Shown piece by piece: positions 50,400-62,560 of a stretch of 64,000 nucleotides of DNA (position 1 is its first letter; each line of letters begins with the position of its first letter). The notes beneath the pieces were generated by a model that was not told the DNA's origin, did not search any database, and worked only from the letters and a program-made list of their open reading frames with translations. Origin of the DNA: Siphonodentalium dalli (lineage: Eukaryota > Mollusca > Scaphopoda > Gadilida > Siphonodentaliidae); the NCBI GenBank assembly GCA_032622095.1, contig CP136065.1, forward strand, positions 39,249,503 through 39,313,502, read 5' to 3'. The translations under genes and the position numbers were made by a program.

Positions 50400-51160
50400 A
50401 TTTGCCCATAAAAGCAGTTTCATAATTATTGGTAAGACACACGTTTAATATCAGCGCGTGCTATGACGTCACCCCGTTCTTCAAATGACTTGCGATCGCT
50501 GCAGTTTATGATTGTTGTTTTCGATGAATATTTCGCGTTGCTTCGCGCTTATTTGATCATGTGATAAAAGGTATCACAATATATAGAGTAACATCAAATA
50601 CACTCAGTTAAGATATCGTCAGGGACTGGCTATACGGTTTATGTTGGGGGTGGGTCAACAGCTTATGTGTGAGACCTGGTGGAACGATGCACTACACCAA
50701 AATCTGTGTTCAAACTGATAATTTCAGTTTACATGCCACACTCACGACAATATTCCTGAATCAGAGTGTTGTGTGACTCCCCGTGTGTCTTCATCATTTT
50801 TCCAACTTGTCACTAATGACTCAGCAGTCTCCAATTGATAAATATTTCCATTCCCATACTGCTTGGAAATTCATACTATCAGAACAATTTCAACCCATTA
50901 AATTTCCAAATACTGTGGTGTCAGGCACGAGATTCCAAACTGTGATAGCAGAGAAACACCCCACCCCTATTTTCGCGACCATTTATATCCCCGATATCGT
51001 GCTTTCATTTCCGTTTTTCAGTTTTCGGACGACAACAGTTCGTGGTGAATTAAGAGATATTCATGAGCATCATATTCAAAATACTATTTGTTATATATCC
51101 AACGCAAGACATGTCTCCGGAAACATACATGTCTTAAATGTGCCTTCCTAAATTTGCGGC
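50400..51160. other. Intergenic, partly duplicated from 47690-48255
   Basis: No gene recognised. The 50580-51115 part matches the earlier segment. Confidence 0.5.
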
Positions 51161-51164
51161 AGCA

Positions 51165-51335
51165 TATTTAAGGATTAAATGTCATGTGGACTGTTTTTTT
51201 ATGGAGATGTAACCGTGAGGTAAGTGGTCATAACTTGTGTAAAACTCGAAGAATTTTACATACAAGTTATGACCGCTTACCTCACGGTTACATCTCCATA
51301 AAAACAGTCCACATGACAGTTAATCCTTATATGTA
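51165..51335. repeat. Near-perfect long hairpin (foldback)
   Basis: The arms of about 78 bases (atggagatgtaaccgtgagg on the left; cctcacggttacatctccat on the right) pair almost without mismatch around a loop of about 9 bases (51246-51254). Confidence 0.85.
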
Positions 51336-51767
51336 TATACATTTAGCGAAAAAGCCACCTTTGTAAATGTATTTAAATCGAAAAGTGTATCGTGACAAAA
51401 CCAGCCCAAAATATCCCATAGCACCCGACCAGAAACCAGCTGAGAACAATTTTAAAACGAGGCTCTTTATATTGAAACCTGATGATTTATTAAGTCAATC
51501 CTGCGCGAGTGCAAACGCGCCCAAAACATTACGCGTTCTTCTTCTCCAAAATCAATGACGCGTCGATGTAATTATGGTTGCAATCATGACCCTTTTGACC
51601 GAGAAATAATTACAACTAGTCACGTGGGCGCCGACCAATCGGAATGCTGGATTTAGTGATAATCACACTCAGTATGTATATATATATACGGTTATACCAT
51701 GCTATAATTGTGATCCGGTAATGACAGTATACTGAGCAACCATATGAATGAGATGTATTTCAATTAA

Positions 51768-54700
51768 AGTCCAGAAGCAAAGGGCCAATTTTAGGGGTAA
51801 GTGAAAATTCTCTGTTAAAGTTTTTTCTCAGCGGATTGCGATTCTGGATGGCATGTGCTTCAATTTATGGGTGGGTGTGTGGAGTTCACACCCTTGAGCA
51901 TTTCCTGGAATCCAAGATGGCGTCCAACATGACCGACGTGTTACAAAATATGAACTAAGTCAGGTTTAATCCATTTTGTTTGGAGACAATGTCAATCCCT
52001 AAACAAATTTATCTTGGTATAACTTCGTGTATCTAGCCATATTGCAATGTGAAATGAACCCGAACTGAGTGAGTTAAGCACAGGCTATTATGACCTATAC
52101 AATTCATTCTCATTGGTGCATGAAAATTTGCGATTGTCAATATAATCAATCATTAGGTTGTAATGGTGGCAAATGTATCAACAGTGTTAGATTGGCGACA
52201 CACACTTGAACACATTTTTAGTAGCTACAGTATCGTTCAAAAGGCCTGCCAAAATCAGTATTTAGCCTCACACGATTAAGACATCATTTATGTTTATAAG
52301 CAGTGAGGCACATGTTGACATTTCACCATAGCAACAATGCAGTTCTAATTGCCACTGATCGGTAATTACATCATCACCGAATAGCTCAAATATCCGGAAA
52401 TAAAAAAAACATGGTCAAAGTTCAACATAATCTGGCTACGGGAATGGTGTAGTATTAGTCGTGATATGGTCTATCGACTGAAACAACCAAGCAAATAATC
52501 AACAGTCAATTAACTTTTTCTAGTAACATTTTTGATTATGCTATATATTTCATAGCAAGCAATGCTATGTGGATGATTATTGCTCACATTTGAGCGTTTT
52601 CAGATTAAGATAGTACCAAACATAATCACACATATCACAAGTAAATATCACTAACCCCCGAAGTAGAACCGACCGAACTCACGCTTCAATCGAAGGACGT
52701 ACGATTTGAGATTTTGTCATGAATCTGCGGTCAAGTCTTCTTGGGTCTGATATGTCCCACCAAATGCATAAATTTGTTGAGTTCTGAGAAGAGTTATTTG
52801 CATATCTACGCAGTACGCATTCGTCTACGCCAAGTGTGGAGTACTGGTGTGAAATATAATTTACCATAACCATGGTATACATTATATATAGTGGAGTCTG
52901 GGTACAGCTGTGGTGATGCTTGCTTCGACAGGCCATATAGCATTATATACAATGGTTTTCAAAATCCTGTATATTTATGTTCATGTCGAATCTTCGAAGT
53001 TGCCAGCTTTCTCCTGGTAATTATGTCCATTATATCTACCGCGATTATTGATAACCGGACGTGCAATACAATTAACTACCATCATTTAGTCAGGAACATG
53101 TATATTTCACAAAGATCATGGACAGAGGTTCAGACATGAAACAACGAACGTTGTTATAGGCATATACTTAGAATAAAAAAAATAAGTCATAACAGTGCAT
53201 TCGCTCCTAAATCCAAAGTGATATTCCGGAAATGTTTTCCATCACTACTTGTCGTTGAGTATCGCAATATTGCTTGTCATTTGGTGCCAGTGTCATAAAT
53301 AATATGCTCTGTGTTGTAATCACAATTGATTGAGTTCACCCCAAATTGGGATGTGCAATGGGCGAACAACTGATTCAGTGATTCAGAGAAACTGGTACCC
53401 TAGCCTATCCCAGTGTATCTTCAAGTTTATTCCACCGTGACCCGATTTTCTCCGCAAATATTGTTTACAAGCAACAATTGTTTTGGGCATAGAACCGCTC
53501 GCCATCGGGAGTAGTCTCCATAGTGTGACTATATTTCACTGAATAGTCCAAATTTGCACACTTCTATGGCTAGAGCTAGCCTATATTCAACAAGCTGTGT
53601 GCTACGCTTCAGTCAGCCGGTTGAGAATTAACCAGTTGCCAGTTGACCATGTTCACTTTGGGATCGGGTTATATGTGTTGTAATCATTGGAAAACTTTCG
53701 TCTTCCAACTATCGCTGACATACATTGTATTCAGGCGCTTGTTCTATGTCAGCTCACAAGGTATATATACTATAAAAATGGTGACGTGGCTCGAGGGCAA
53801 CGTTGCGGATTGTCTCCCGGAGGAACCAATGTCTTCGAGGCGGAGCAGAGGGAGACATTGGTTCCAATGGGGACTATCCGCAATGTTGCCCTCGAGCCAC
53901 GTCACCATTGTTTTTATTATACCGAGTAACCATGTCATATCATCGGGTGAAATAACCGCGAATCGCTTATATTTGACACCGGCATCCATGATGTTTACTT
54001 TGAAGAATGCGGAATTCGTCTGAATCGTGACAATTGGGGTTTCCGGTTTGAATGTCACGGTCAAAATACGTCATAAAATTTCATTCGGGTGCTTCCGTGA
54101 ACATGTTCGGGCTCTTTCGATCGGAGCGGTAAACATTGCAAAAATGGTGACCGGCAATGTTTCATGGGCGGGAAACATTGCAAATTGTAAAATCACGCCT
54201 TGTGGGAAATTAACATAGGCTTTTAATATGAGGTATAATAATGGTACATGTGAAACTATGATTCGTGACATCCCCTATAATCGTATTGCCACGGAAATAA
54301 CAGTGTTCTTCATGCATGAAGAGGCTGTTGAATAAATGTTAGTTCAGGGTCATACGATCAACTATACCCGGTATATGCTGATATCTAAACTCATACAAGT
54401 TCGATATTGTCATATGTACTTGTGTGGGTGATAATTGAATGTCATGATAACCCCGTTTACATTGTACCAACAGCCAAATGTATCATCTTTTGACGATACT
54501 GTGATCAAATTATCTCCCTGATCTTCTAGGGCATGACAGCATTCTGTGTTGTACAGCTTTTAGAACTCTGGAAATATCCAATTCAATTGTTGTGAGACTT
54601 ACTCATATCATTGCCGACAAGACCAGTATGACAAAATTACCGTGTACATCAGTATGCACCAATCATATTATCGCCATACACTGAGTGTGTATTCTCCACA

Positions 54701-55616
54701 TAGTAGAGGTCACGGTACTATATTATACAAGGTTGTATCTTGAATAATTGAAATATTGCGCGAGGGCCTCTGGTTTTCTAAAATATATCTCATATCGTAT
54801 GTGCATGTTATTTCCCATTTTCATATTGTCCTATATTGTGCCCTATTTAAATTGTTTCATTTTAATGTATATAATGCAGATTATCTAACTCCATGCATAT
54901 ATCAGTCACGACAAGCAAGCGCATAAGGATAAAATATATAATTTTCTATACATTTTCTGCCATTTTGACTGCCATCATAAACCGTTTCGTGCCCTAATGA
55001 AACTGTATTTTATAGGCAATACTCACACACGCTTATTAATTCCTTCTAGTATGTTCATTTAACATTAAAATATGGCCAGGTACCAATATTGAGTTTTCTG
55101 GAAAATTTAATATCACGTTCTATAACATCAACTTTGTTAGGGATTGGAAGTGGCTGATACGAAAGGAACAAGATGTAGTACTGAGCAAATGATCATTCCA
55201 TTTAATAAGAAAACAATACACAATTTGCAACCTGTCCAAAGTAATAGGTACGAATATACGAGATACGAGTGAAACAAATTATATTTTTCACATTCCGGTC
55301 GCCATTTTGGTAGCCACCTTTCTAATGGAGTGCCAATTTTCCTACAAACAGTAGAATAATGTAATAGCATCCACATAATATATAAATTCGAGTACATTTC
55401 ATGAGATATAGTTTCCAACAAAACAGATTAAAATTACTTAGTTCATATTCTATACTACGGCGGCCATCTTGGACGCCATCTTGGATAATAGGAAATGCTC
55501 AACGATGAGAACTGCACACCCACGTAGAAATTTATGTACACACCACCAGAATCACAATCCATAGAGAAAAAAACTTTAACAGATAATTTTTACTTCACCC
55601 CTATTGCTCCCGGACT
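51768..55616. mobile_element. 3.85-kb element with inverted ends of about 200 bp
   Basis: The left arm 51768-51991 and right arm 55411-55616 are inverted near-copies. Shared segments include ctgttaaagtttttt, ttgagcatttcct, atccaagatggcgtcca and atatgaactaagt. The interior encodes no recognised transposase; frames at 53643-54023 and 55137-55421 look like chance. It lies between the third unit's left edge and gene 3. Confidence 0.75.
53766..53922. mobile_element. GC-rich foldback MITE inside the 3.85-kb element
   Basis: The left arm (atggtgacgtggctcgaggg) and right arm (ccctcgagccacgtcaccat) pair over about 70 bases around an 18-base loop. The base composition contrasts with the AT-rich surroundings. 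Confidence 0.8.
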
Positions 55617-55726
55617 GTGCGTCGATGTATGATTGGGATTTATAATGTTATTTTATAACGCATGTGTTATTTTAAAAATATAATGTGAAACTAAGACGTC
55701 TTTTTGAATTATCTCATGTACATAGC

Positions 55727-55925
55727 ATGCAGGGTTGGCGCATATTACGACGGGACTGTTTACTGATATTAGTGAGCGACATCGTTGTCAGTCACAACTC
55801 AGTTCCATCAGTTGATTACTGTTGTAGTTGGAGACGTAAATGTTAGCTCCAAATATACATGCGTCCGTCGCATAACACCCACGTACCACACAGTATCGAT
55901 CTAAGATGTGTCGCGAGATCCGGGG
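55727..55925 (-). pseudogene. Degenerate copy of the last propeller blades, 3' of gene 3
   Basis: Minus-strand translation gives FGANIYVSNYNSNQLMELS, matching FGANIYVCNSGSNNVMELS of gene 3, with frame damage on both sides. It covers roughly the region equivalent to residues 405-480. This longer version shows that the short fragments downstream of genes 1 and 2 derive from the same ancestral partial duplication. Confidence 0.75.
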
Positions 55926-55962
55926 TCTGTTCGTGTAATGTACGTGAAGTTCCCTCGACATT

Positions 55963-57465
55963 TTACAGTTGACCCAAATATGATGTGATTGAGTCGTTAT
56001 TCCCAGTTGAAACCATGAAACACAGCCTTGCAGGGTTGACACATATTCCGACACATCCCGACCTTAGTATAACGGAGCGACGACGTTGTCCGTCACGGCT
56101 CAGTTCCATCACGTTGTTACTGCCGCTGTTGCAGACGTAAATGTTGGCTCCAAACACACACACGCCCATCGGACTAAACCCACCACATGGTATCGTTTTG
56201 ATATGTGTCGCGAGATTTGGGGACAACAGTACCACCTCACGGGCATTCGTATCCGTAACAACCAGGGCGTCTGCCGCCGGAGATGTATGTACAGCCACGT
56301 CCCATGGTTGCTGGAAGGCGTGTGACGACTGAGCAATGACATTACCACTCGTTGTTAGTGCACGCACGCAACGATCGTCGGGAGAGGCAACGATTAATCT
56401 TTCACCAACAAAAACGATACCAACACACCCTCCGGATACAGGAAACGATGCTTGATAACTGAGATCTGAGGTTTGATACACCGATATCTGATTTTGTGTG
56501 TGGTGCGTTACGTAGATGCGATCATTCAGATGGCATACACCATGTGGCTGGTAATTGTTCTCGAGATCGACAAACTTGGTGGTTGTACCGCTTTGAGTTA
56601 CCACCCGGAGCCTGTTTCGATTGTAGGATGCAACAATCATATCAGACGTCGCACTCTTGTTGAGGAATGTCATGACCGATCGAGTTCCATCGCAGGACAA
56701 TTCTAACTCCTTTTTAAATTCACTGATAGGTTTCTGACAAATAGCAATATCACACGAATCATTCAAAATTTTCTCTACAGAATCCAAAACTCCTTTATTG
56801 ATGACGGCCTCGTAATCTATCGGCGATAAGTCTTCGAAATCTCTTAGCAGGCTTTTTGAATTGGAAACAGCTTGGTGGAGCTTGATCGCGTGTTTGTTCA
56901 GAGATTCACCGCTTTGTGCAGCAGTTACATGATAAGTAGCCTGTGAGTCGACAGGAGTGTCCTCTCCTCCAGGGTTTATTGCCGCCCCTTCACATGTACG
57001 TGATTCCGCCTCTTGTGATGACAATTCTGGCCTCTCTTTCTTCAGTTCGGATAGAACGTTTACTATTTTATCCATGCTCCTTCCTGCCAATGTGTGCTTT
57101 GATATAACATCTCTAAAGCGATTGAGTATTTTCTGTTCGCAGTCATCAACTACTCGGCGTACCTCAGAAAATAGGTTTTGTACCTCCGTCATCATATCCT
57201 TCTGTCTTCCGTCATGTTTGGTTAGCCAATCGGGAACAGATTCTTGCTTGTCTTTTGCTTCTGATATTAATATATCAAGACCCGATTCGTATTCTTTGAT
57301 TTCCGCTTTAAATTGCGCTATCGCTTTTGACAGTTCTGCGTGTTTACATTCCGGGTATGCAAGTGAATGGCACGACGCGCAACATGGCATGACGTGTGTC
57401 CCACAGAATGAGTTGATAGGCTGAGAGTGCAGATCACAAAATCCGGCGGTGGACATGGTCGACAT
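55963..57465 (-). CDS. TRIM-like protein 3: diverged B-box, coiled coil, NHL-type paralogue (500 aa)
   Basis: Third intact paralogue, clearly more diverged. The B-box again has C-x2-H, C-x2-H, C-x2-C and a final Cys, with Tyr (SLAYPEC) in the usual His position. The coiled coil contains the conserved EVQNLFSEVRR and DDCEQK segments. The linker keeps CEGAAINPGGED. The propeller ends NDSITSYLGQL as in the other two. Two candidate starts exist: the first ATG (57465) and an in-frame ATG three codons later, the latter closer to the N-terminus of the paralogues (MSTAGF versus MSAAEF). An acceptor (gtttttcag) ends 7 bases before the first ATG and is immediately followed by GTAAGT, a consensus donor. 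The flanks lack the 40-bp and 47-bp arrays. Just 3' lies a degenerate copy of the last blades. Confidence 0.88.
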   Translation of the reverse strand: MSTMSTAGFCDLHSQPINSFCGTHVMPCCASCHSLAYPECKHAELSKAIAQFKAEIKEYESGLDILISEAKDKQESVPDWLTKHDGRQKDMMTEVQNLFSEVRRVVDDCEQKILNRFRDVISKHTLAGRSMDKIVNVLSELKKERPELSSQEAESRTCEGAAINPGGEDTPVDSQATYHVTAAQSGESLNKHAIKLHQAVSNSKSLLRDFEDLSPIDYEAVINKGVLDSVEKILNDSCDIAICQKPISEFKKELELSCDGTRSVMTFLNKSATSDMIVASYNRNRLRVVTQSGTTTKFVDLENNYQPHGVCHLNDRIYVTHHTQNQISVYQTSDLSYQASFPVSGGCVGIVFVGERLIVASPDDRCVRALTTSGNVIAQSSHAFQQPWDVAVHTSPAADALVVTDTNAREVVLLSPNLATHIKTIPCGGFSPMGVCVFGANIYVCNSGSNNVMELSRDGQRRRSVILRSGCVGICVNPARLCFMVSTGNNDSITSYLGQL

Positions 57466-57490
57466 GACTTACCTGAAAAACAAAATCGTT
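57466..57490 (-). promoter_or_regulatory. Acceptor abutting a donor consensus at gene 3 start
   Basis: Minus strand reads gtttttcag directly followed by GTAAGTC and the ATG. The acceptor AG is the complement of 57473-57474. In genes 1 and 2 the bases after CAG are ATAAATC, so only gene 3 has the juxtaposed acceptor-donor arrangement. It may serve only as an acceptor, or as a recursive or alternative splice point. Confidence 0.6.
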
Positions 57491-57559
57491 AAATCATTAA
57501 GTTCTTGTTAACAGTTAGTTACCCGGGACAAATTAATGTCAGAATCTCCTTAATGCGAA

Positions 57560-58500
57560 CCGAAAATTTATTAATTGATTGGGGTTTACTGTCGCTTAAG
57601 GACACGTTAAGCAAGGACATATCACGACATTACCAGTTTTAGTGGTGGAAGAAATCCCAACAATTACAGCTAATAAAACAGTGATTTCAATGCCTGCTAA
57701 ACGGAAACATGTTAATCTGAATCCTTATCGCCAGCACTGGGGGGCTTGGAGTCGCTTGGAGTTGTTCCCTTTATCTCACCAACCGAACCACAGATGCCCC
57801 CAGTGCGAACAGAAAAATATAGCGACGCTATCTTGGGGAATTGGACTAATAAGTCATACAAAAATCCGAATATTCGAATATGCAACCAGGTTATAATTTT
57901 GAGTTCTAAGGATAAATAAATTATTTGATATGACATGTGCATTTTGTAGATATCTAATACAGTTTATGCTTGTCAGCATTAGTAACTTAAATGGGATATC
58001 TCTCCTCTCTATATTGAAAGACTATGAATGTACATTTCCACTTGTCAATAAAGTGAGAATGTGCTGCATTTGTACCAGGACATCACAGCGTGCTCTCTCT
58101 ATATAGCTGCATAATATACCACTTTCCAGAACAAGTGATGGGGGTGTGTTGGGAGTTTGATATGGTTTCACAAACTGCAAGCTGAGAGTTAAGTCCCCTC
58201 GCTTCCCTGATCTGACTTCTGCCACCCCATAATAATAATAATAATAACTAGAATGAAACTGTAATTGCACAGCAATTTCGATACTTCCATGTTCGCCAAT
58301 GACGGTAAATTGTGTCACCTGATAAAGCGTCAGTTTTCAGGAGACACATATCAGTATGGTGATACTGTAGCTCATAGTAATACTCGGCAACAACAGATTA
58401 TATCCACCAAATTTCATCAATATCTGCACCAAAAACAATTTGAGATATATACCAGCACGCCCGTGCTCCCAAACCGGAAGAGAAATCTGTAAACTGTATA
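57560..58500. other. Upstream of gene 3, nothing recognised
   Basis: The first about 80 bases before the acceptor resemble the upstream of genes 1 and 2. A short taa microsatellite lies at about 58229-58247. No leader exon could be assigned. Confidence 0.45.
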
Positions 58501-58663
58501 TATCATTATAGAGCGCAGACGCTGATGCACAAAGTCCCAACTAAATATCTCAAGCCTTCTGGATTCCGTATAAAGAGCGTTGTTTTATTCTTCGACCAGA
58601 AGCAAACTTTTTAACCGGAAGTGCGACCCCTATCGAAAAGGGTTAATAACTCCATAAAAAAAA

Positions 58664-59346
58664 ATATTAGCTATATAGATGTTGCAAATCACCAACATGT
58701 TAGGAACAATATCCCAAAGTTTCAAATCTCTACATTTAAAACTGTAGGAGGAGTTGATTACACCATGAAGGTACCCAATCTCATCCAAAAGGCAAAAATG
58801 TTCCAAATTTTCTAAGTCGAAAACCCCCCAAAAATAAGGAAAAAATGATATTTTTTATTAGCTATATAGATGTTGCAAATCACCAACATGTTAGGAACAA
58901 TATCCAAGAGTTTCAAATCTCTACATTTAAAACTGTAGGAGGAGTTGATTACACCATGAAGGTACCCAATCTCATCCAAAAGGCAAAAATGTTCCAAATT
59001 TTCTAAGTCGAAAACCCCCCAAAAATATGGAAAAAATGATATTTTGTATTAGCTATACATATGTTGCAAATCACCAACATGTTAGGAACAATATCCCAGA
59101 GTTTCAAATCTCTACATTTAAAACTGTAGGAGGAGTTGATTACACCATGAAGGTACCCAATCTCATCCAAAAGGCAAAAATGTTCCAAATTTTCTAAGTC
59201 GAAAACCCCCCAAAAATATGGAAAAATTGATATGTTTGATTAGCTATATAGATGTTGCAAATCACCAACATGTTAGGAACAATATCCCAGAGTTTCAAAT
59301 CTCTACGTTTAAAACTGTAGGAGGAGTTGATTACACCATGAAGGTA
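58664..59346. repeat. 191-bp tandem repeat, four copies
   Basis: gttgcaaatcaccaacatgt recurs at 58681, 58872, 59063 and 59254, an exact 191-bp spacing. The fourth copy runs into a ggacggac microsatellite (59356-59429). Confidence 0.93.
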
Positions 59347-59470
59347 CCCGATCTCGGACGCACGGACGCACGGACACACGGACGGACGGACGGACGGACA
59401 CACGGACGGACGGACGGACGGACGGACGAGGGTCATTTCTATAGTCCTCCGACGGAAACGTCGGGGGACA
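59347..59470. repeat. GGAC run and terminal hairpin
   Basis: A (ggac)n tract is followed by a hairpin (gtcctccgac / gtcgggggac, about 59442-59468), closing the 191-bp tandem element. Confidence 0.65.
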
Positions 59471-61125
59471 AAAAAACGGAACCCGATATGTCAAGCCATT
59501 TCGGAGAAGATACGCTAACAACAATAAAACAGATAAAGAGCGTTGTTTCCTACGGTCAAGGTCATACAACATTTCCTGCGTGTGCTCATGGCTATGCAGG
59601 TACGAAAATTCAAATGCGCAGGCGTTCGTATATAGGTAGTACCCACCCACCACCCCATCCCGTCAGCCATAGTATCTTATGCGCCGCAGGCGTTCGTATA
59701 TAGGTAGTACACACCCACCACTCCATCCCGCCACCCATAGTATCTTATGCGCCGAAGGCGCTCGTATATAGCTAGTATATCATTATAGAGCGCAGACGCT
59801 GATGCACATAATGCAAAAAGTCCCAACTCAATATCTTAAACCCTTCTGGATTCCGTATAAAGAGCGTTCTTTTATCCTTCGACCAGTAGCATACTGATTA
59901 ACCGGAAGTGCGACCCCTATCATTTTTCAGTATTTTATAACACAAATACACGCGCAAATAATGAAGAGCAACCCCAATCATTTTTCGGTGGTTTATAACA
60001 CATGTACATGCGCAAATAACGAAAAATGTCAGAACCCGATATATCAAGCCGTTTAGGAGCAGATACGTTAACAACAATAAAACAGATAAAGAGCGTTGTT
60101 TCCAAAGGTCAAGGTCAGAAGAAATTTCGTATTTGTGCATCGACTGCGTCTGCTCAATGGCTATGTAGGTACAAAATTTCAAATCAATTGGCCACGCCGT
60201 TTCGATGATATAAGAAACTAAACATCGATTTTGCAATTTTGAAATTCATTCTAGGGGTCCGAAAACCCCATAAAAATCAGGTTTTAAGCATCCATAACTC
60301 GAGAAGTTTAAGTCCGATTTTAAAAATTTGAGTGGTATAGTGGTCAGCGACCACTACAGATTATGTCTACCAAATTTCATTAAAATCTGCGCCAAAATAG
60401 TTTTGAGATACATACTCACACGCCCGCTCTCCCGAACCGGAAGTGAAATCCGTTAACTATATATATCGTTCGAGAGCGCAGAATTTGCGGCACATAATGC
60501 AAAAAGTCCAACTCAATATCTCAAGCCGTTCTAGATTCCCTATAAAGAGCGTTATTTTATCCTTCGACCAGTAGCGAACTTTTAAACCGGAAGTGCGAAC
60601 CCTATAATTTTTCGGTGGTTCATAACACACATACATGCGCAAATAACGAAAAAAGTCCGAAATCCATATCTCAAGCCGTTTCGTAAGAGATACGTTCACA
60701 ACAATAAAACAGATAGAGAGCGTAGTTTCCAATGTTCAAGGTCAAACGAAATTCCCTATTTGTGCCTCGACTTCGTATACGCAATGGCTATGCAGGTACC
60801 AAATTTCAAATCAATCGGTCAAGCTGTTTCGACGATATAAGAATTCAAACCTCGATTTCGCAAGTTACTTTTGTGTCGCGAAAAACCCCCAAAAATCAAC
60901 AAAATGGCGATAACTCCGATGGTCAAGGTCGGACGAAATTCTCAATAGGCTATTTAGCGAGATCTTCCAAGGTTTTATTCTGAAGAAAAAAAACGCAGGT
61001 GAATCGGTTCAGCCGTTCCCGAGATATAAGGGTGTTATTGGAATAATAAAAAAAAAACAAATAATAATAAAAGCCAGAAGAATTACAATATACTTCCATG
61101 TTAAAACATGGAAGTATAATAAGAA
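59471..61125. repeat. Dispersed module repeats ending in a hairpin
   Basis: Modules with ggaagtgcgacccctat, ataaagagcgtt and acatgcgcaaataacgaaaa recur near 58509-58635, 59776-59990 and 60470-60650. The last block ends in a hairpin atacttccatg/catggaagtat (61090-61117). Confidence 0.65.
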
Positions 61126-61259
61126 CTAGAGGTCAGATTCCATGGAATCAGATATACTTCCATGGTACTCCATCCCATCCCATGTGAGTGTTATGCGTAT
61201 ATGTGTGTTCCTCTTCGTGCGAGTGCATATTGGTGCCTTACGATCCGATGGTGGACTTG

Positions 61260-61690
61260 CATTGACATTTCTAAATTTAATATATATTTTGGTACTTCTG
61301 TTTGTCTGTTTGTTTGTCTGTCAGCTATGGCCGGGAAAACTGCTGGACGGATTTTGACGAAATCTGATAATTGTGGGTACTTATGTCCAGGGAGTGTTTT
61401 GGACGAGTCGAATCGTGACCCCCGACCTAACATTCAATTTGGTCTTCAAAAAGGTCAATCGAAGATCAAATCGGGTAAAACAGACGGATTTCCACGAAAT
61501 TCGATACCTAGGGGTACGTTTGTCCCGGGGGGTCTTTTGTGCGGGTCAAGTCGTGACCCCAACCTGACACTAACCTTCGAAATGGTCAGTTCAAGGTCAA
61601 ATCGAGTAAAACGAACGGATTTCGACGAAATTTGATACCTAGGAAAACTTTTGTCCGGGGAGTGTTTTGGACAGGTCAAATCGCGACAAT
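61260..61690. repeat. Inverted copy of the 'aaggtcaag' modules
   Basis: Complement of motifs found at 44917-46235 (for example ttcgacgaaatttgatac, agtgttttggac, caaatcgggtaaaac). Open frames here are repeat-derived. Confidence 0.7.
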
Positions 61691-62560
61691 AGGTCACTTT
61701 TACAGTAGAGCGGACATACATATATAGTATATCGGTGAGCATATTTCATGCATTTGCCTTGCTTCTTGATAAGTCCGTTTGAATTTGCGTCATGAAGAGA
61801 GGATTTGAATTTGAGTAATATATATAACCCGTTACAACGTTATACGCTACCAGGGTTAAACCTTTCAATATAAATCATTAAAAAGTGTACTAATCTTGCG
61901 TTTAGATATTACTTATCACAACCACTCATCGAAAAGTTTTTATCTCAATATATGATTTTCGGAGTAATTTTCCCCATTTGATCTTCGGTGGAATTTTCCA
62001 AATCTGAACCCACCCGACACAAACACTCCCTTGAGCAGGTTGCGTTTATATTAGAGAGGTCAAATTTTGGAGGCATACCTACAGTATACCGGCTGACGTA
62101 CCACCGTATTAAACTCGCTCCTACATCAGCCCGTTTGGATTTGGGGCTAAAAATCGGCTAGTGGTAGACTACAGAAGTATACATATTTATGATATATAGC
62201 GTTGTCACGAGTAAACCGTTCCATCTGAAAATTAGAAAATCGCCCTCTGGATGCGCGTGAACACTGCCCATCAGATGTACTCGTCAAAAACAAGTATCTC
62301 GATGTTTGAATTTTCCCCCCTTTGCAATTTTCGTAGAATTTTCCTAAAGTCTCAACCCACACTGACACGCATTCTCCGTTGGGCATGTTACATTTATAGT
62401 ATAGCCGTCAAACGTCTGGGACGTACATAACGTATGACAATGTACATGCTACGACATTATCTTGCTCTTTAATCACCAGGTTTGAATTTGGCGGGAAACA
62501 TAGTTGCAATATATAACGTACCCTGTAACGCGGAAAGTCCTAGGTAAAATATGTTTAGGC
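61690..62560. repeat. Diverged tandem repeat of about 350 bp, about three copies
   Basis: Shared cues in each copy: gtttgaatttg or gtttggatttgg, a thymine-rich aattttcc segment, caacccac(a/c)ctgacac-like text and a tatagta-like end. Strongly diverged. Confidence 0.45.

Noticed and set aside
53643-54023. 126-residue frame overlapping the GC-rich hairpin
   Set aside because: The frame is generated by the inverted arms; the minus strand is equally open (53744-54064).
58812-59436. Three similar minus-strand frames starting MEHFCLLDEIGYL or ending with it
   Set aside because: They are products of the 191-bp tandem repeat, not separate genes.
61162-61635. 157-residue plus-strand frame
   Set aside because: It runs through inverted 'aaggtcaag' repeat modules.
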